Shown: positions 26,330-36,700 of the stretch, in pieces | How positions within the stretch are numbered: position 1 is the stretch's first letter | Layout: every line of letters begins with the position of its first letter | DNA from: Bacillota bacterium | GTDB lineage: Bacteria > Bacillota > Clostridia > Peptostreptococcales > Anaerovoracaceae | Reading direction: 5' to 3' | DNA: 64,000 bases | Assembly: GCA_030526355.1 (NCBI GenBank) | Contig: JAUNDC010000011.1 | Location: 1 to 64,000 of the forward strand | Notes under the pieces: model-generated | Databases searched by the model: none | Told to the model about the DNA's origin: nothing | What the model saw: the letters and a program-made list of their open reading frames with translations, nothing else | Made by a program: the position numbers and the translations under genes

Positions 26330-28324
26330 TTAATTATACAAGTAAATTTTACTTCCCTTTTTAACTTTGGTTCCCGCTGCCGGATACTGCTTGGTAACGA
26401 TAAAGTCATTCTTTTCAGCCTCTTTTTTGTCTGTATCATATGAAAGTGACTTTCCTCCCAGTATTCCTATAGCTTCACTGACGCTTTTGCCAACTACATC
26501 CGGCACTTCTATTTTTTCTTTTTCTTTCTTTTCAGTGCTGTCTGAGCTTGGTGATACATTCAGATATCTGAGTGTATCAGACAATATCTGTTTTACACCG
26601 GGGCCTGCTGTTGCACTACCGAATTTCACACCTTTAGGATTATCAACTATTACCAGAACTGCAACCTGAGGATCATCCATAGGAGCCATTGCAATACAAG
26701 AGGAATCAGTTGCGCTGCTGTAGCCTTTTCCGTCTTCTCTTACCTGATTGGCTGTACCTGTTTTTCCTCCTACCTTGTAGCCTGATACTGCTGCCGTACC
26801 TCCACCGCCGTCAGATACTACATATTCCATGATATCACATATTTCATCAGCTGTTTCCTTTGAAACTGTCTGTCTGACAACTTCAGTACCGAATTCCTCC
26901 ACAGTGTTTCCGTCAGAATCCTTCAGTTCCTTTACAAGTCTTGGCTTCATAAGCTTTCCGTCATTACCGAATGAGCTGACTGCCGTTATAAGCTGTATCG
27001 GGGTTACAGCAACGCCCTGGCCGAAACCGATTGTAGCCAGCCCTACCGGACCTGCAGTCTCCTTGCTTTGAAGTATTGCTGTTCCTTCGCCCGGAAAATC
27101 AATGCCTGTTGTACCTGTAATTCCGAAGGTTCCCAGATAATTATAGAACTTATCTATTCCTATATCCGTTGCAAGCTTGATGAATACAGGGTTGCATGAA
27201 TTACCTACGGCCTGTGTCAATGACTGTGTGCCATGAGGATTTTCGGAACGCCAGCAGTGAATCGTCTCTCCTGATACATTTACTGAGCCAGTACATGTAA
27301 AGGTATCGTTCATGTCGGCTACATCCTCCTCAAGAGCAATTGCTGTCGTCAGAAGCTTAAACGTGGATCCCGGTTCATACACATCACTGATAAGTGAATT
27401 CCTCCACATTTTATTCCAGTATTCAACCTTCTTGGAATCAGACATTTTTTCAAGCTTTTCCTGCTCGCCTTTATCCAGTGGAGTTTTAGGATCGTTGAGA
27501 TCAAAGTCCGGATTCTGTGCCATTGCCAGAATATCGCCGGTCTTAGGATCCATTACAATAGCCATAGCCCTGTCGGCGCTTGTCTTTTTCATAACCTGTT
27601 CAAGTGCCTTTTCCGTATAATGCTGTATAACCTGATCTATCGTAGTAACGATGCTGTACCCGTCTTCAGCCTTGTAGTATTTTTCTTCACCATACGAAAG
27701 TCTGTTGCCGCTGGTATCTGTATAATTTATCCACCGTCCAGCGACTCCGCTGAGATACCTGTTATATTGAAGCTCCAGCCCTGATAGCCCTGTATTATCG
27801 TCAGTGACCGTTCCCAGTGTATGTGATGCGAATGCTCCCAACGGATAGCTTCTCTTCGTATCTTCAGCTATTTCTATGCCCGGAAGCTTTTCTTCCCGGA
27901 TTTTATCAGCAGTTTCCTTGTCAATTCCTTTCTTTACCTTAACGATGCTCTGTTCTCTGGTCACCATGGACTTCACCTCTTCATAATCCATATCCAGAAT
28001 TTCCGAAAGTGTTTTTGACACATTTTCAATACTATCGTTTACTTCCTGTTTGGTATCACCGGCTTTCACATCCGTAGGTCTAACCCAGATAGTATAGCAT
28101 GCTACACTGACAGCCAGCTCGTTTCCGTTAGTATCATATATAACACCTCGCTCAGCCTCAATGGGAGTGTCTCTGGTCTGCTGCTCAACAGCCTTTTCTG
28201 AGTACTCGCTCCCCTTTACTATCTGTATCCATCCGAGTCTCATACACAACAGCAACATGCAGCCGAATATCAGACAAAGTATTATTATTAAATTTCTCCT
28301 GCTGTTATTTGAGGTTTTGATCAT
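26330..28324 (-). CDS. pbpB: class B division penicillin-binding protein with one PASTA domain (PbpB/SpoVD type)
   Basis: 664-aa transpeptidase for septal or spore cortex peptidoglycan. After a basic start comes a membrane anchor (LIIILCLIFGCMLLLCM), a dimerisation domain with RGVIYDTNGNELAVSVA, and the transpeptidase domain with catalytic SxxK in YEPGSTFKLLTTAI, SxN in VGNSCNPVFIKL and KTG in VGGKTGTANQV. A single PASTA domain ends the protein (VPDVVGKSVSEAIGIL...). ATG 28324 behind AAGGAAG is preferred to an ATG 15 codons upstream that lacks a ribosome site. Vegetative PbpB or sporulation SpoVD cannot be decided from this gene alone. Confidence 0.94.
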   Translation of the reverse strand: MIKTSNNSRRNLIIILCLIFGCMLLLCMRLGWIQIVKGSEYSEKAVEQQTRDTPIEAERGVIYDTNGNELAVSVACYTIWVRPTDVKAGDTKQEVNDSIENVSKTLSEILDMDYEEVKSMVTREQSIVKVKKGIDKETADKIREEKLPGIEIAEDTKRSYPLGAFASHTLGTVTDDNTGLSGLELQYNRYLSGVAGRWINYTDTSGNRLSYGEEKYYKAEDGYSIVTTIDQVIQHYTEKALEQVMKKTSADRAMAIVMDPKTGDILAMAQNPDFDLNDPKTPLDKGEQEKLEKMSDSKKVEYWNKMWRNSLISDVYEPGSTFKLLTTAIALEEDVADMNDTFTCTGSVNVSGETIHCWRSENPHGTQSLTQAVGNSCNPVFIKLATDIGIDKFYNYLGTFGITGTTGIDFPGEGTAILQSKETAGPVGLATIGFGQGVAVTPIQLITAVSSFGNDGKLMKPRLVKELKDSDGNTVEEFGTEVVRQTVSKETADEICDIMEYVVSDGGGGTAAVSGYKVGGKTGTANQVREDGKGYSSATDSSCIAMAPMDDPQVAVLVIVDNPKGVKFGSATAGPGVKQILSDTLRYLNVSPSSDSTEKKEKEKIEVPDVVGKSVSEAIGILGGKSLSYDTDKKEAEKNDFIVTKQYPAAGTKVKKGSKIYLYN

Positions 28325-28432
28325 TTTGTCTTCCTTAAAAACAACCCCGGACATCGCATTTTTATTCAACTGTCCGGGTAATCTACAAAAATTAAATTAT
28401 CATTTACTAAAACATATTATATTTTTACATCG

Positions 28433-28888
28433 TTAATTATATGCCTTTTCCCTCAGCATATCGGCAAAACCTTGCTCAGGAATATCATCTGCGGCAATAT
28501 ACACCCGGTTTTTATCCTTCGGTGAAACCATCTTGAGCTTTGATTTAGCTTGTCCTTCAATATAATTAACATTATTGGCAGTATATATTTTAACCTGAAG
28601 GTTCTCAATTTCTCCCATCAGTTCATTATTTTCTCTAATAGTCTTATTGATTCCGTAACGAACATTTGCTGAATATGCTGTTATTATTATCAGCATAATC
28701 ATAACAATACCTGCAATCAGCACAACAGAAAAAGCAGCCTTCCGTCCATTTCCAAAAGGGACTGCAATCTTTCTCTGTTTTTTTCTTCCTTCAGCACGAG
28801 TTCTTCTTTCCTCCTGCTGAGGTTTCATATCAAAGCCGTATCTTTGATAATCTCTCTGGTATTCATACCATCTTTCAGGTGCTATCAT
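28433..28888 (-). CDS. ftsL: FtsL-like division protein
   Basis: 151-aa bitopic protein between rsmH and the PBP gene, the standard ftsL position. A basic cytoplasmic region (RRTRAEGRKKQRKIAV) is followed by one transmembrane helix (AAFSVVLIAGIVMIMLIIITAYS) and a short extracellular coiled coil (NKTIRENNELMGEIENLQVKI), then MVSPKDKNRVYIA. FtsL sequences diverge strongly, so the identification rests on layout and position. Confidence 0.85.
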   Translation of the reverse strand: MIAPERWYEYQRDYQRYGFDMKPQQEERRTRAEGRKKQRKIAVPFGNGRKAAFSVVLIAGIVMIMLIIITAYSANVRYGINKTIRENNELMGEIENLQVKIYTANNVNYIEGQAKSKLKMVSPKDKNRVYIAADDIPEQGFADMLREKAYN

Positions 28889-28892
28889 GCCT

Positions 28893-29831
28893 CTACCTCT
28901 TCTTTTCTATAACTCTCAGCTTGGCACTCCTCGATCTGGGGTTTGTCTCAAGCTCTTCATTTCCGGCAATTACAGGCTTGCCGGTCACCTTCACAACGTC
29001 CGAAATTTTCCCACATACGCACACAGGAAATTCCTTTGGGCACGTGCATGGGTCAAGCCTTCTGTTGAATGCTTCTTTTACGATTCTGTCCTCAAGTGAA
29101 TGGAAGGTGATTATACATAATCTTCCTCCCGGTGCAAGCACATCACAGAATTCGTCTGCCGCTTTTTCTATCTGATCCAGTTCACCATTAACTTCTATTC
29201 TAATGGCCTGGAATGTTCTCTTCGCAGGGTGCGGACCGTCTCTTCTGGCTGATGCAGGAATTGCTGCTTTTATTATTTCCACCAGCTGCCCTGTTGTCTC
29301 TATGGGGGCATTCTGTCTTTTCTTTACAATAAAGTCACTTATTCGTGAAGCCCATTTCTCTTCGCCGTATTTCCTGATTATTTCCTGAAGCTGTTTCCTG
29401 TCATATCTGTTGACAACATCGTATGCCGAAAACCCATCATCCCTGTTCATCCTCATATCAAGCGGGGCATCGTGCATATATGAAAACCCTCTATCCTTAT
29501 TATCCAGCTGAAATGAAGATACTCCTATATCCAGCAGAGCTCCATCTATTTCGGAGACACCAAGCTCCTCCAGAATATCCTTGATGTTCGCGTATGTGTT
29601 GTGAATAAGCTCTACACGGCACTTGAGCTCACTCAGTCTCTTCCCTGCGGCATTTATCGCATCAATATCTCTGTCTATACCGATGAGCATGCCGTTCTCG
29701 TTTAGCCTGCTCCCTATTCCGAAAGCATGTCCGCCTCCGCCCAGAGTTCCATCCACATAGATTCCATCTGGTTTTATCATGAGGTTATCCATGCATTCTT
29801 CATATAAAACAGGCACGTGTTTAAAATCCAT
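28893..29831 (-). CDS. rsmH: 16S rRNA m4C1402 methyltransferase
   Basis: 312-aa SAM-dependent methyltransferase (formerly MraW). It begins [17 protein letters not shown] and has [17 protein letters not shown] (SAM loop), [31 protein letters not shown] and the C-terminal [12 protein letters not shown] with [12 protein letters not shown]. The start overlaps the mraZ stop by 11 nt. Confidence 0.98.
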   Translation of the reverse strand: MDFKHVPVLYEECMDNLMIKPDGIYVDGTLGGGGHAFGIGSRLNENGMLIGIDRDIDAINAAGKRLSELKCRVELIHNTYANIKDILEELGVSEIDGALLDIGVSSFQLDNKDRGFSYMHDAPLDMRMNRDDGFSAYDVVNRYDRKQLQEIIRKYGEEKWASRISDFIVKKRQNAPIETTGQLVEIIKAAIPASARRDGPHPAKRTFQAIRIEVNGELDQIEKAADEFCDVLAPGGRLCIITFHSLEDRIVKEAFNRRLDPCTCPKEFPVCVCGKISDVVKVTGKPVIAGNEELETNPRSRSAKLRVIEKKR

Positions 29832-30261
29832 ATATCTCTAATCCTTCCGCTGCTTCACTGGCATCCATGAGTTCTCCTGTATCCGGATCAAGCTGCTCCT
29901 CCCAGAATTCTCTGCTCCATATTTCTATGGTTTTATTGCTTCCCACCGTGATCAGTTCCTTCTCGATACCTGCATAATCTTTCAGATCCTGAGGGATTGT
30001 AATTCTCCCTTGCTTATCAACATCGCATTCTGCAGCAGAGGAGAAATAGTGACGCTTTACCTTTCTTGCTTTGGGGTTACTGGTAGGTAAGGCGTCCAGC
30101 TTATCCACGAATTTCTGCCATTCTTCACAGGTATAAATGGTCAAACATTCATCAAGTGCCTTGGCGATGATGCACTTTACTCCAAGCTCGTCTCTGAACT
30201 TTGCAGGCACGATTACTCTTGATTTACTGTCTATTGAGTTGTAATACTTGCCTACAAACAT
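29821..30261 (-). CDS. mraZ: transcriptional regulator MraZ
   Basis: 146-aa AbrB-fold DNA-binding protein with two MraZ repeats ([21 protein letters not shown] and [22 protein letters not shown]). It heads the dcw cluster and binds TGG-type boxes in its own promoter. The start is ATG 30261 behind GGAGGGG; the ATG five codons upstream is part of the ribosome-site region. Confidence 0.97.
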   Translation of the reverse strand: MFVGKYYNSIDSKSRVIVPAKFRDELGVKCIIAKALDECLTIYTCEEWQKFVDKLDALPTSNPKARKVKRHYFSSAAECDVDKQGRITIPQDLKDYAGIEKELITVGSNKTIEIWSREFWEEQLDPDTGELMDASEAAEGLEIYGF

Positions 30262-30284
30262 AGAGTTCCCCTCCATTTTATTTT

Positions 30285-30310
30285 CCTCTATTTTACTCCA
30301 CTTCTAACCA
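30285..30310 (-). promoter_or_regulatory. MraZ-box array
   Basis: On the minus strand TGGTTA (30305-30310), TGGAGT (30295-30300) and TAGAGG (30285-30290) are spaced exactly 10 bp, matching the known pattern of MraZ operators. A further AGTGGAGTGG lies upstream at about 30323-30332. This is probable autoregulation of the dcw cluster. Confidence 0.75.
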
Positions 30311-30351
30311 TTTTGCAACAAATCCACTCCACTATTAGTGATTTTTGCTCC

Positions 30352-30394
30352 AAAAAAAGAAAATATGAAAACTCAATAATTGAATTTTCATATT
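30352..30394 (-). terminator. terminator after ychF
   Basis: AATATGAAAATTCAA-TTA-TTGAGTTTTCATATT on the minus strand pairs at 14 of 15 positions and is followed by TTCTTTTTTT. It separates the lgt-ychF transcript from mraZ. Confidence 0.85.
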
Positions 30395-30455
30395 CTTGAA
30401 CTATATGTGGTATTGAATTTAAAATCCGGCACAAGATGTCGCCATTTTACATATT

Positions 30456-31547
30456 CTATACGTTAAACAGGAAGTGGATTACATCTCCATCCTTTACAAC
30501 ATATTCTTTTCCTTCTGATCTGATAAGCCCTTTTTCTTTTGCAGTAGCCAGATTACCGCCGCATTCAATCAGTTTGTCGTAGGCAATTGTCTCCGCTCTT
30601 ATAAATCCTCTTTCAAAATCAGTGTGTATTTTCCCTGCTGCGCCCGGAGCCTTGGTTCCTCGCTTTATAGTCCATGCTCTGACCTCAGGCTCCCCTGCTG
30701 TCAGGAATGAAATAAGATCAAGCAGATGATATGATGCCTTCACCAGCTTATCCAGTCCTGATTCGGAAATACCCATCTCCTCAAGGAACATTGCCTTCTC
30801 GTCATCCTCAAGTTCAGCCATTTCCGCTTCAATCTTGGCACATACTACGATAACATCTGAATTCTCAGTTGCTGCAAACTCCCTTACCCTTGCAATGTAC
30901 TCATTATCCTCCGTCACAGCATCATCCTCTGAAACATTTGCTGCATATATTACAGGCTTGTATGAAAGCAGATCCAGACTCTTGACGAATTCCGCCTCAT
31001 CATCATCAAGCTCCATAGCCCTCGCAGACTTCCCTTCTGCCAGAAAATCGCTTACTTTTTTCAGAAGATCCAATTCCTTCTGCAGACTCTTGTCTCCCTT
31101 GAGGTTTTTAGTAGTTTTCTGAATTCTCCGCTCCAGAACCTCCATATCGGAAAGTATAAGCTCGGTATTTATCGTTTCAATATCCGATACCGGGTCTATC
31201 TTGCCATCTACATGCACAACATTCGGATCCTCAAAGCACCTCACTACATGCACTATTGCAGCTACCTCTCTGATGTGTCCCAGGAATTTGTTCCCAAGAC
31301 CTTCTCCTTTTGATGCACCCTTCACAAGCCCCGCGATATCGTAGAACTCTATTGTAGTATATACAGTTTTTTTCGAATTATACATTTCATGGAGCACCTT
31401 GAGTCTCTCGTCAGGCACAGTTACTACTCCGACATTTGGTTCTATCGTGCAGAACGGATAGTTTGCAGCCTCTGCTCCAGCCTTTGTTATTGCATTAAAA
31501 AGTGTACTTTTGCCTACATTAGGCAACCCTACAATTCCCAGTTTCAT
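30456..31547 (-). CDS. ychF: redox-regulated ATPase YchF (OLA1 family)
   Basis: 363 aa, usual length. It has the P-loop [18 protein letters not shown], the switch region [40 protein letters not shown], and a C-terminal TGS domain ([29 protein letters not shown]). Family members hydrolyse ATP rather than GTP and associate with ribosomes. It lies 6 bp after lgt. Confidence 0.98.
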   Translation of the reverse strand: MKLGIVGLPNVGKSTLFNAITKAGAEAANYPFCTIEPNVGVVTVPDERLKVLHEMYNSKKTVYTTIEFYDIAGLVKGASKGEGLGNKFLGHIREVAAIVHVVRCFEDPNVVHVDGKIDPVSDIETINTELILSDMEVLERRIQKTTKNLKGDKSLQKELDLLKKVSDFLAEGKSARAMELDDDEAEFVKSLDLLSYKPVIYAANVSEDDAVTEDNEYIARVREFAATENSDVIVVCAKIEAEMAELEDDEKAMFLEEMGISESGLDKLVKASYHLLDLISFLTAGEPEVRAWTIKRGTKAPGAAGKIHTDFERGFIRAETIAYDKLIECGGNLATAKEKGLIRSEGKEYVVKDGDVIHFLFNV

Positions 31548-31553
31548 AATTTA

Positions 31554-32324
31554 TTATTCTCCTTGCTTTGTAGTTGTTGTTTTAGTATGTTTCGATTGTT
31601 TATAAAGCACAGCATACGCAACTGCGCAAACTATTATTATTGTTATGCTGATGACCTGTGCCTGTTTGAACGGTCCTATCATCAGGCTGTCTGTACGGAG
31701 CCCTTCGACAAAAAACCTTTCTGCTGAATATAGAATTCCATATAAAAGGAACGTCTGACCTTCAAACTTTCTTCTGTTATCAACATATATCAGGACAAAG
31801 AACAGCAACAGACACCATAACGATTCATACAGGAATGTAGGATGAACCTTCTGTCCGTCAACAATTATTGCCCATGGCAGATCGCACGGGCCTCCATGCG
31901 CTTCTGAATTAAAAAAATTGCCCCATCTCCCTATGGACTGTGCGACAGCAACGCACGGTGCTGCCAGATCCATAACATTCAAAGGCCTTATTTTCCATAT
32001 AATGCACAGTATCACAGCAGCCCCGAACCCAAAAATCAGGCCGCCATGTATAGCCAGACCGCCTGCTCTGGTATTGATTATCTTCATTAAATCACCGGAA
32101 TAATATGACCAGTTGAACAGAACATAATACAGCCTTGCGCCTATTATTGCAGCTGGAACACATATTATAACAAAATTAAGCACATTATCAGATGTGAGGT
32201 CGTGTTTTTCTGCTCTTCTGCAGCAGATAAATGCAGCAAGAATAACACCTGATGTAATCAGTATTGCATACCACATAATATCGATATTAAATATAGTAAA
32301 TGCTACAGGATCAGGTGCACTCAT
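31554..32324 (-). CDS. lgt: prolipoprotein diacylglyceryl transferase
   Basis: 256-aa membrane enzyme that adds diacylglycerol to the lipobox Cys. Motifs: NTRAGGLAIHGGLIFGFG, the Lgt signature QSIGRWGNFFNSEAHGGP, PTFLYESLW and the C-terminal RFFVEGLRTDSL. About seven membrane segments. The next gene upstream encodes a lipoprotein, its kind of substrate. Confidence 0.98.
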   Translation of the reverse strand: MSAPDPVAFTIFNIDIMWYAILITSGVILAAFICCRRAEKHDLTSDNVLNFVIICVPAAIIGARLYYVLFNWSYYSGDLMKIINTRAGGLAIHGGLIFGFGAAVILCIIWKIRPLNVMDLAAPCVAVAQSIGRWGNFFNSEAHGGPCDLPWAIIVDGQKVHPTFLYESLWCLLLFFVLIYVDNRRKFEGQTFLLYGILYSAERFFVEGLRTDSLMIGPFKQAQVISITIIIVCAVAYAVLYKQSKHTKTTTTKQGE

Positions 32325-32350
32325 GTAATTTCCTTTCTGCCGTTCTGAAT

Positions 32351-32839
32351 TTATTCTTCTGTAATTACATCCTCCGGTTCAGTTGCCATAATAAGCTCAG
32401 CCGAATCCCCCATCAGATATACAGTATAAAGTTCTTTTTCATCATCAGCCTGATTTTCAATAAAATCATCAGCGGTAACCACTTCCTGCTCGCCATCTTC
32501 TTCACAGACTATTCTGGCGTCAAACCCCAACGACACATCCTTGGCAAGATTTGTATCCGCTATGTAGTAACCCTCATCATAATCCGAATTAGGAACAACC
32601 TCCTGCTCGGAGATATGAACCATATAAGTGTCACCGTCCTTGCTGATATCCACATAGCCAAGCATTGTCTCCGCCCCGTCTGTAATAAGCTGCTCTGCAT
32701 ATTCACCATGCAGGTAATCACTTGTGATTTCAGGTTCGTCAATCGTATTTCCCGATTTATCACCGCAGCTGGTCAAAGACATAACAAAAAACATAGATGA
32801 AATAAGTACAAAGATGATAGTTTTATTAAGTTTTTTCAT
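32351..32839 (-). CDS. small acidic lipoprotein
   Basis: 162 aa. The N-terminus MKKLNKTIIFVLISSMFFVMSLTSC is a lipoprotein signal with the lipobox LTSC. The mature part is very acidic and holds one compact domain (GYVDISKDGDTYMVHIS, GFDARIVCEEDGEQEVV). No known family is recognised. RBS CAGGAG. It is probably the first gene of a lipoprotein-lgt-ychF transcript. Confidence 0.85.
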   Translation of the reverse strand: MKKLNKTIIFVLISSMFFVMSLTSCGDKSGNTIDEPEITSDYLHGEYAEQLITDGAETMLGYVDISKDGDTYMVHISEQEVVPNSDYDEGYYIADTNLAKDVSLGFDARIVCEEDGEQEVVTADDFIENQADDEKELYTVYLMGDSAELIMATEPEDVITEE

Positions 32840-32896
32840 TTTATTCTCCTGTGAATTACCCCAAAAGCAATGTTAAACAGTAAATCATATACAGTT

Positions 32897-32925
32897 ATAT
32901 TACCCCTTTAAAGCGCGATATTCAA
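32897..32925 (-). promoter_or_regulatory. promoter of lipoprotein-lgt-ychF
   Basis: TTGAAT (32920-32925), a 17-bp spacer and TAATAT (32897-32902) on the minus strand. Confidence 0.55.
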
Positions 32926-32992
32926 GCAAATTTAAAAAAATATAATATATTTGAAATAAAATATTAATAATTGTGTATTTCTGTCTCAGCTC

Positions 32993-33001
32993 TGTTAAAA
33001 T
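32993..33001 (+). promoter_or_regulatory. extended -10 directly before sfsA
   Basis: TGTTAAAAT (TG at 32993, TAAAAT at 32996-33001) ends 6 nt before the sfsA ATG. The expected transcription start therefore falls on or next to the start codon. Confidence 0.55.
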
Positions 33002-33007
33002 ACATGT

Positions 33008-33721
33008 ATGAAATACTGTAATATATGTGAAGGAAAATTTATAGAACGCCCCAACAGATTTGTGGCGTATGCAGAAATAAATGGTAAAACCGAAAAGGTT
33101 CATGTCAAAAATACAGGACGATGCAGAGAGCTTCTTATGCCTGGTGTGAAAATTTATCTTGAAGATTTTTCCTGCTGTATGGGCAACAGAAAGCTAAAAT
33201 ACTCTCTTATTGCCGTTGAGAAGGACACCCCTGCTGGGAAACTCCTCATAAACATGGATTCACAGTCTCCCAACAAAGTCGTCAAAGAGGCTCTTCTCAG
33301 CGGAAAGCTTATTCCGTGCGGTCTTAAGGATGCTGATTATGTAAAAGCGGAACACAGCTTTGGAAACTCCCGTATTGACTTTTATGTCCGTGACAGTGAA
33401 GGTCGCGAAGCACTTATTGAAGTTAAGGGAGTCACGCTGGAAAACCGTGGAACCGCCCGCTTCCCCGATGCCCCTACAGAACGAGGCATAAAGCATATAA
33501 ACGAGCTTATTAAAGCTGCCGATGAAGGCTTTCATGCAGGCATCATTTTCGTCATACAAATGAAAGGCTCGGTGCTTTTTACTCCAAATTATGCAACACA
33601 CCCTGAATTCGGCGATGCACTTAAAACCGCCTCCAAATCGGGAGTTCATATCCTTGCCTATGACTGTATCACAGACAAGGATACTATTGAGCTTGATCAA
33701 CCGGTTAATATCCGGTTATGA
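33008..33721 (+). CDS. sfsA: DNA/RNA nuclease SfsA
   Basis: 237 aa, full length. The N-terminal OB-like part has GKFIERPNRFVAYAEINGK and VHVKNTGRCRELLMPG; the nuclease part has DFYVRDSEGREALIEVKGVTLENRGTARFPDAPTERG, including the E-x-K of the PD-(D/E)XK fold. The start at 33008 is fixed by family alignment, but no Shine-Dalgarno precedes it and a -10 element lies immediately upstream, so the mRNA may be leaderless. It is one of the few plus-strand genes, convergent with the giant adhesin gene 10 bp away. Confidence 0.94.
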   Translation: MKYCNICEGKFIERPNRFVAYAEINGKTEKVHVKNTGRCRELLMPGVKIYLEDFSCCMGNRKLKYSLIAVEKDTPAGKLLINMDSQSPNKVVKEALLSGKLIPCGLKDADYVKAEHSFGNSRIDFYVRDSEGREALIEVKGVTLENRGTARFPDAPTERGIKHINELIKAADEGFHAGIIFVIQMKGSVLFTPNYATHPEFGDALKTASKSGVHILAYDCITDKDTIELDQPVNIRL

Positions 33722-33731
33722 AATAGATATA

Positions 33732-36700
33732 TCAATCAAAACCAAAAGCTCCATCAGACTGTACTGTACAGAACCCGCTTGTACCTGCAGCCAGCGAACG
33801 TGTCCAGTATATATACCCTCTGGATAACGCGATTTCTGAGTTCTGCAGTCCATCCGGCACTATTCCGTTAAACAACGTATACTTTGTTCCTTCGCCATAA
33901 AGGGATTTTAATATTCCGTATTCAGGATTATCTACAGCAGTCATATCCGTATCAAAGCCATAAACACCTGCAAGCTCTACCTGTGACGGCAGCGCGAGTT
34001 TATCCCAGGTTGATACAATGCTGTAATTTCCTGATGCTGTCTTGGAACCGCTCAAGTGCCGTACTTCCTTAAGATTGTCTTTCAGCTGCTTATCTGTAAT
34101 ATTATTATCTATTTCGGAATTCAGCTCCGCTCTCAGCTCTGAAGCCTCCCATCCCCCAATATTGGTATCCAGTTCATTCAATGCAGCCACTCCTGCAGGC
34201 TCATATGTCATAAACGATATACCCGTCTTATTTCCCGATTTATCAATATCCATACCGAAACCTGTCATCATGGCATGTATGTTTTTACCATCATATACAA
34301 AAGCTTTTGTATGCTCGTATGAGCTCAATACACCATCTGCCAGATCTCTGTTTACAGCATCAAAGCATTCTCCCAGAATCACGGCTGCATTCCCGCTTTC
34401 AGAAATCTCCGCAATCTCGCTCCAGGAATATTCACTGAGATGACGCATATCCCACCTGGCATATAAAATAGTTTCCCCCATGATTTTAGTATTTTTCACA
34501 TCGAAAGCCTTTGTCAGGGCTTCATCGGAATACCAGCCCGAAAAATTATTGTACTTTTTTTCAGGAATATATTTTGATGAATCATTAGTCGATTCCTGCA
34601 GCGTATCGTACTTCCATACCAGCATGTCACTCAACAGGCTGCCTCCATTCGTTACGAATCTGACAGTAACCCTCTCCGCAGCCGCAACCTGTATTTCAAC
34701 AATGTCCGCATGAGTAATCCCGTCTTCCGTATAAGCAACCGATATAGTATAATAACCAGCCACCTTCGGTGTTCTGGTGAATTCATTACCATCCACATCA
34801 GTCACAGTATATTCCCCGGCTTCAAGTTCCCTTTCGGTTCCATCATCATACACTGCATACACCTTGATATACCTGCCGAAATTATCTGCAGGCATATTAC
34901 CTTCCAGTACCTTACCATCATACTCAGCTGCAAGTGCTGTATACTTTTTAGCACTTTTTACTATATTTGTCACAGAAGATGAATCCGAATAATCACGCCA
35001 GTCGGTTTTCCTGTTAACAAAAACGGCAGCACCGAACACATTTTCATTGCGCAGATTGAATTCAACAGTTTCTCCATTAATTCTGCCCCCAACTATACTG
35101 TTTTTCTCTATTCTTTCAAACTCATACCTTATAACATTCTCTTCGGATAAAACATATATTCCTGCCGGTATATCCGAGAATGTTGCGGATATACTGACGT
35201 AACCATCATCATCTGTATGCGCTGCGATGTACTCCTTCGAAAACGTCACACTCCTATGGTATTCTCTTTTTGTGCCGCCGACATCGGTTCCCGCTAGCTT
35301 AAAAGTAAATACAGGCGTACCATGATCATAATATATGTCATCGGCAGCCAGTTTTTTGGTTGCAATTACACTTGTGTCAAGCATTCTGTCTGCTGCTTTG
35401 ATATTCTGCAGCCTGCCTCCGGTGAGAGCATTAACTGTAAAACGCACTTTTTCATCACTAAGAGCATACCCTGCCGGGGCTTCCTTTTCCATAAAATAAT
35501 AGCTTCCCCATTCAAGATTTCTCACTATTATTTTACCTTTACCGTCTTCCCTTCCGTCACCATCATTATCCGCTCCGGTTATTAGATTTTCTTTTACCAT
35601 AGAACCATCGTTTCTGTAAAGGGTGTACACTGCCTGATGTTCGATTATATTGTTATCCATGTCGGTCTTGCAGAGTTCCACTGAACCCTTCTTTCTTTCA
35701 TTAATCACGTGTATTTCATGATCTGTAACACATATATCCTGATCAGAATCATATCCGATTTCTACCCGCCTGATATCCGCTGACAGCTTATACCCTCTGG
35801 GAGCTCTGGTTTCTTTAATATAATAGGTTGCCCATGGCAATCCTTCAAACAGGATATAACCTCTCTTGTCAGTAAGCGCCACAAGCTCGTTTCCATCTTT
35901 ATCCCTGGCTGTTTCAGTGCATTTTTCATCCGTAAAAAGTGTAAACTCTGAATCCTCCACAGGATTCTCATTATCATCATACTTATTGATAAAAACAGAA
36001 CCATATTTCTGTCTGTTTGTATCTTTTACCATTGCTGACCCATTATTACTATCGTCCAGTCTGAATTCCAGTGAAGCCCTCTCGTTTTCATCATCATATC
36101 CACCGGGAACTCCTGTTTCATAGAATCTGTATACCCCAGGTGTGACATCATATATATCCAGTCTTCCCTCACTGTCTGTCGTATATGAGCCTACCAGAGA
36201 TTCAGTATCATTCATAAGAAGATAGAGCTCATATTGTGCACCTTTAACAGGATTGTCAGTAATCGTCCCATCTGCCAGCACCTCAGTCTTAATAAGGTGG
36301 ATGCTGTATGGTTTGTTTCTGAATAGGATTTCTCCATCAGATATAATGCTGCCGTCGATATAAACGCCTCCAGCCTTCACCGTGAATCGTTTCGCAGGCT
36401 TGTCGTATCCTTCCAGATTATGCTGATTTATATATTTCCTGCTGTCAAACCCTGTCTCTTCTGCAACATATTCCCCCGGAGGAAGCCTTCCTGCATCAAA
36501 ATACCCGTTTATATCTGTTGTTCCTGTCACAGATACAGCCTTATTCTCATACTCCGTGCCTGGATATACGGTTCCGGTTATTGTGAATTCCAGACCCTCT
36601 ATCCTGCCGTCCTCCGATACCTTCTTTATTTTAACTGGATAATTTACTGCCCTATTTCTGAAAACAAATGCCAGATTATCTGTCGCGCCCGGTTGAAGTG

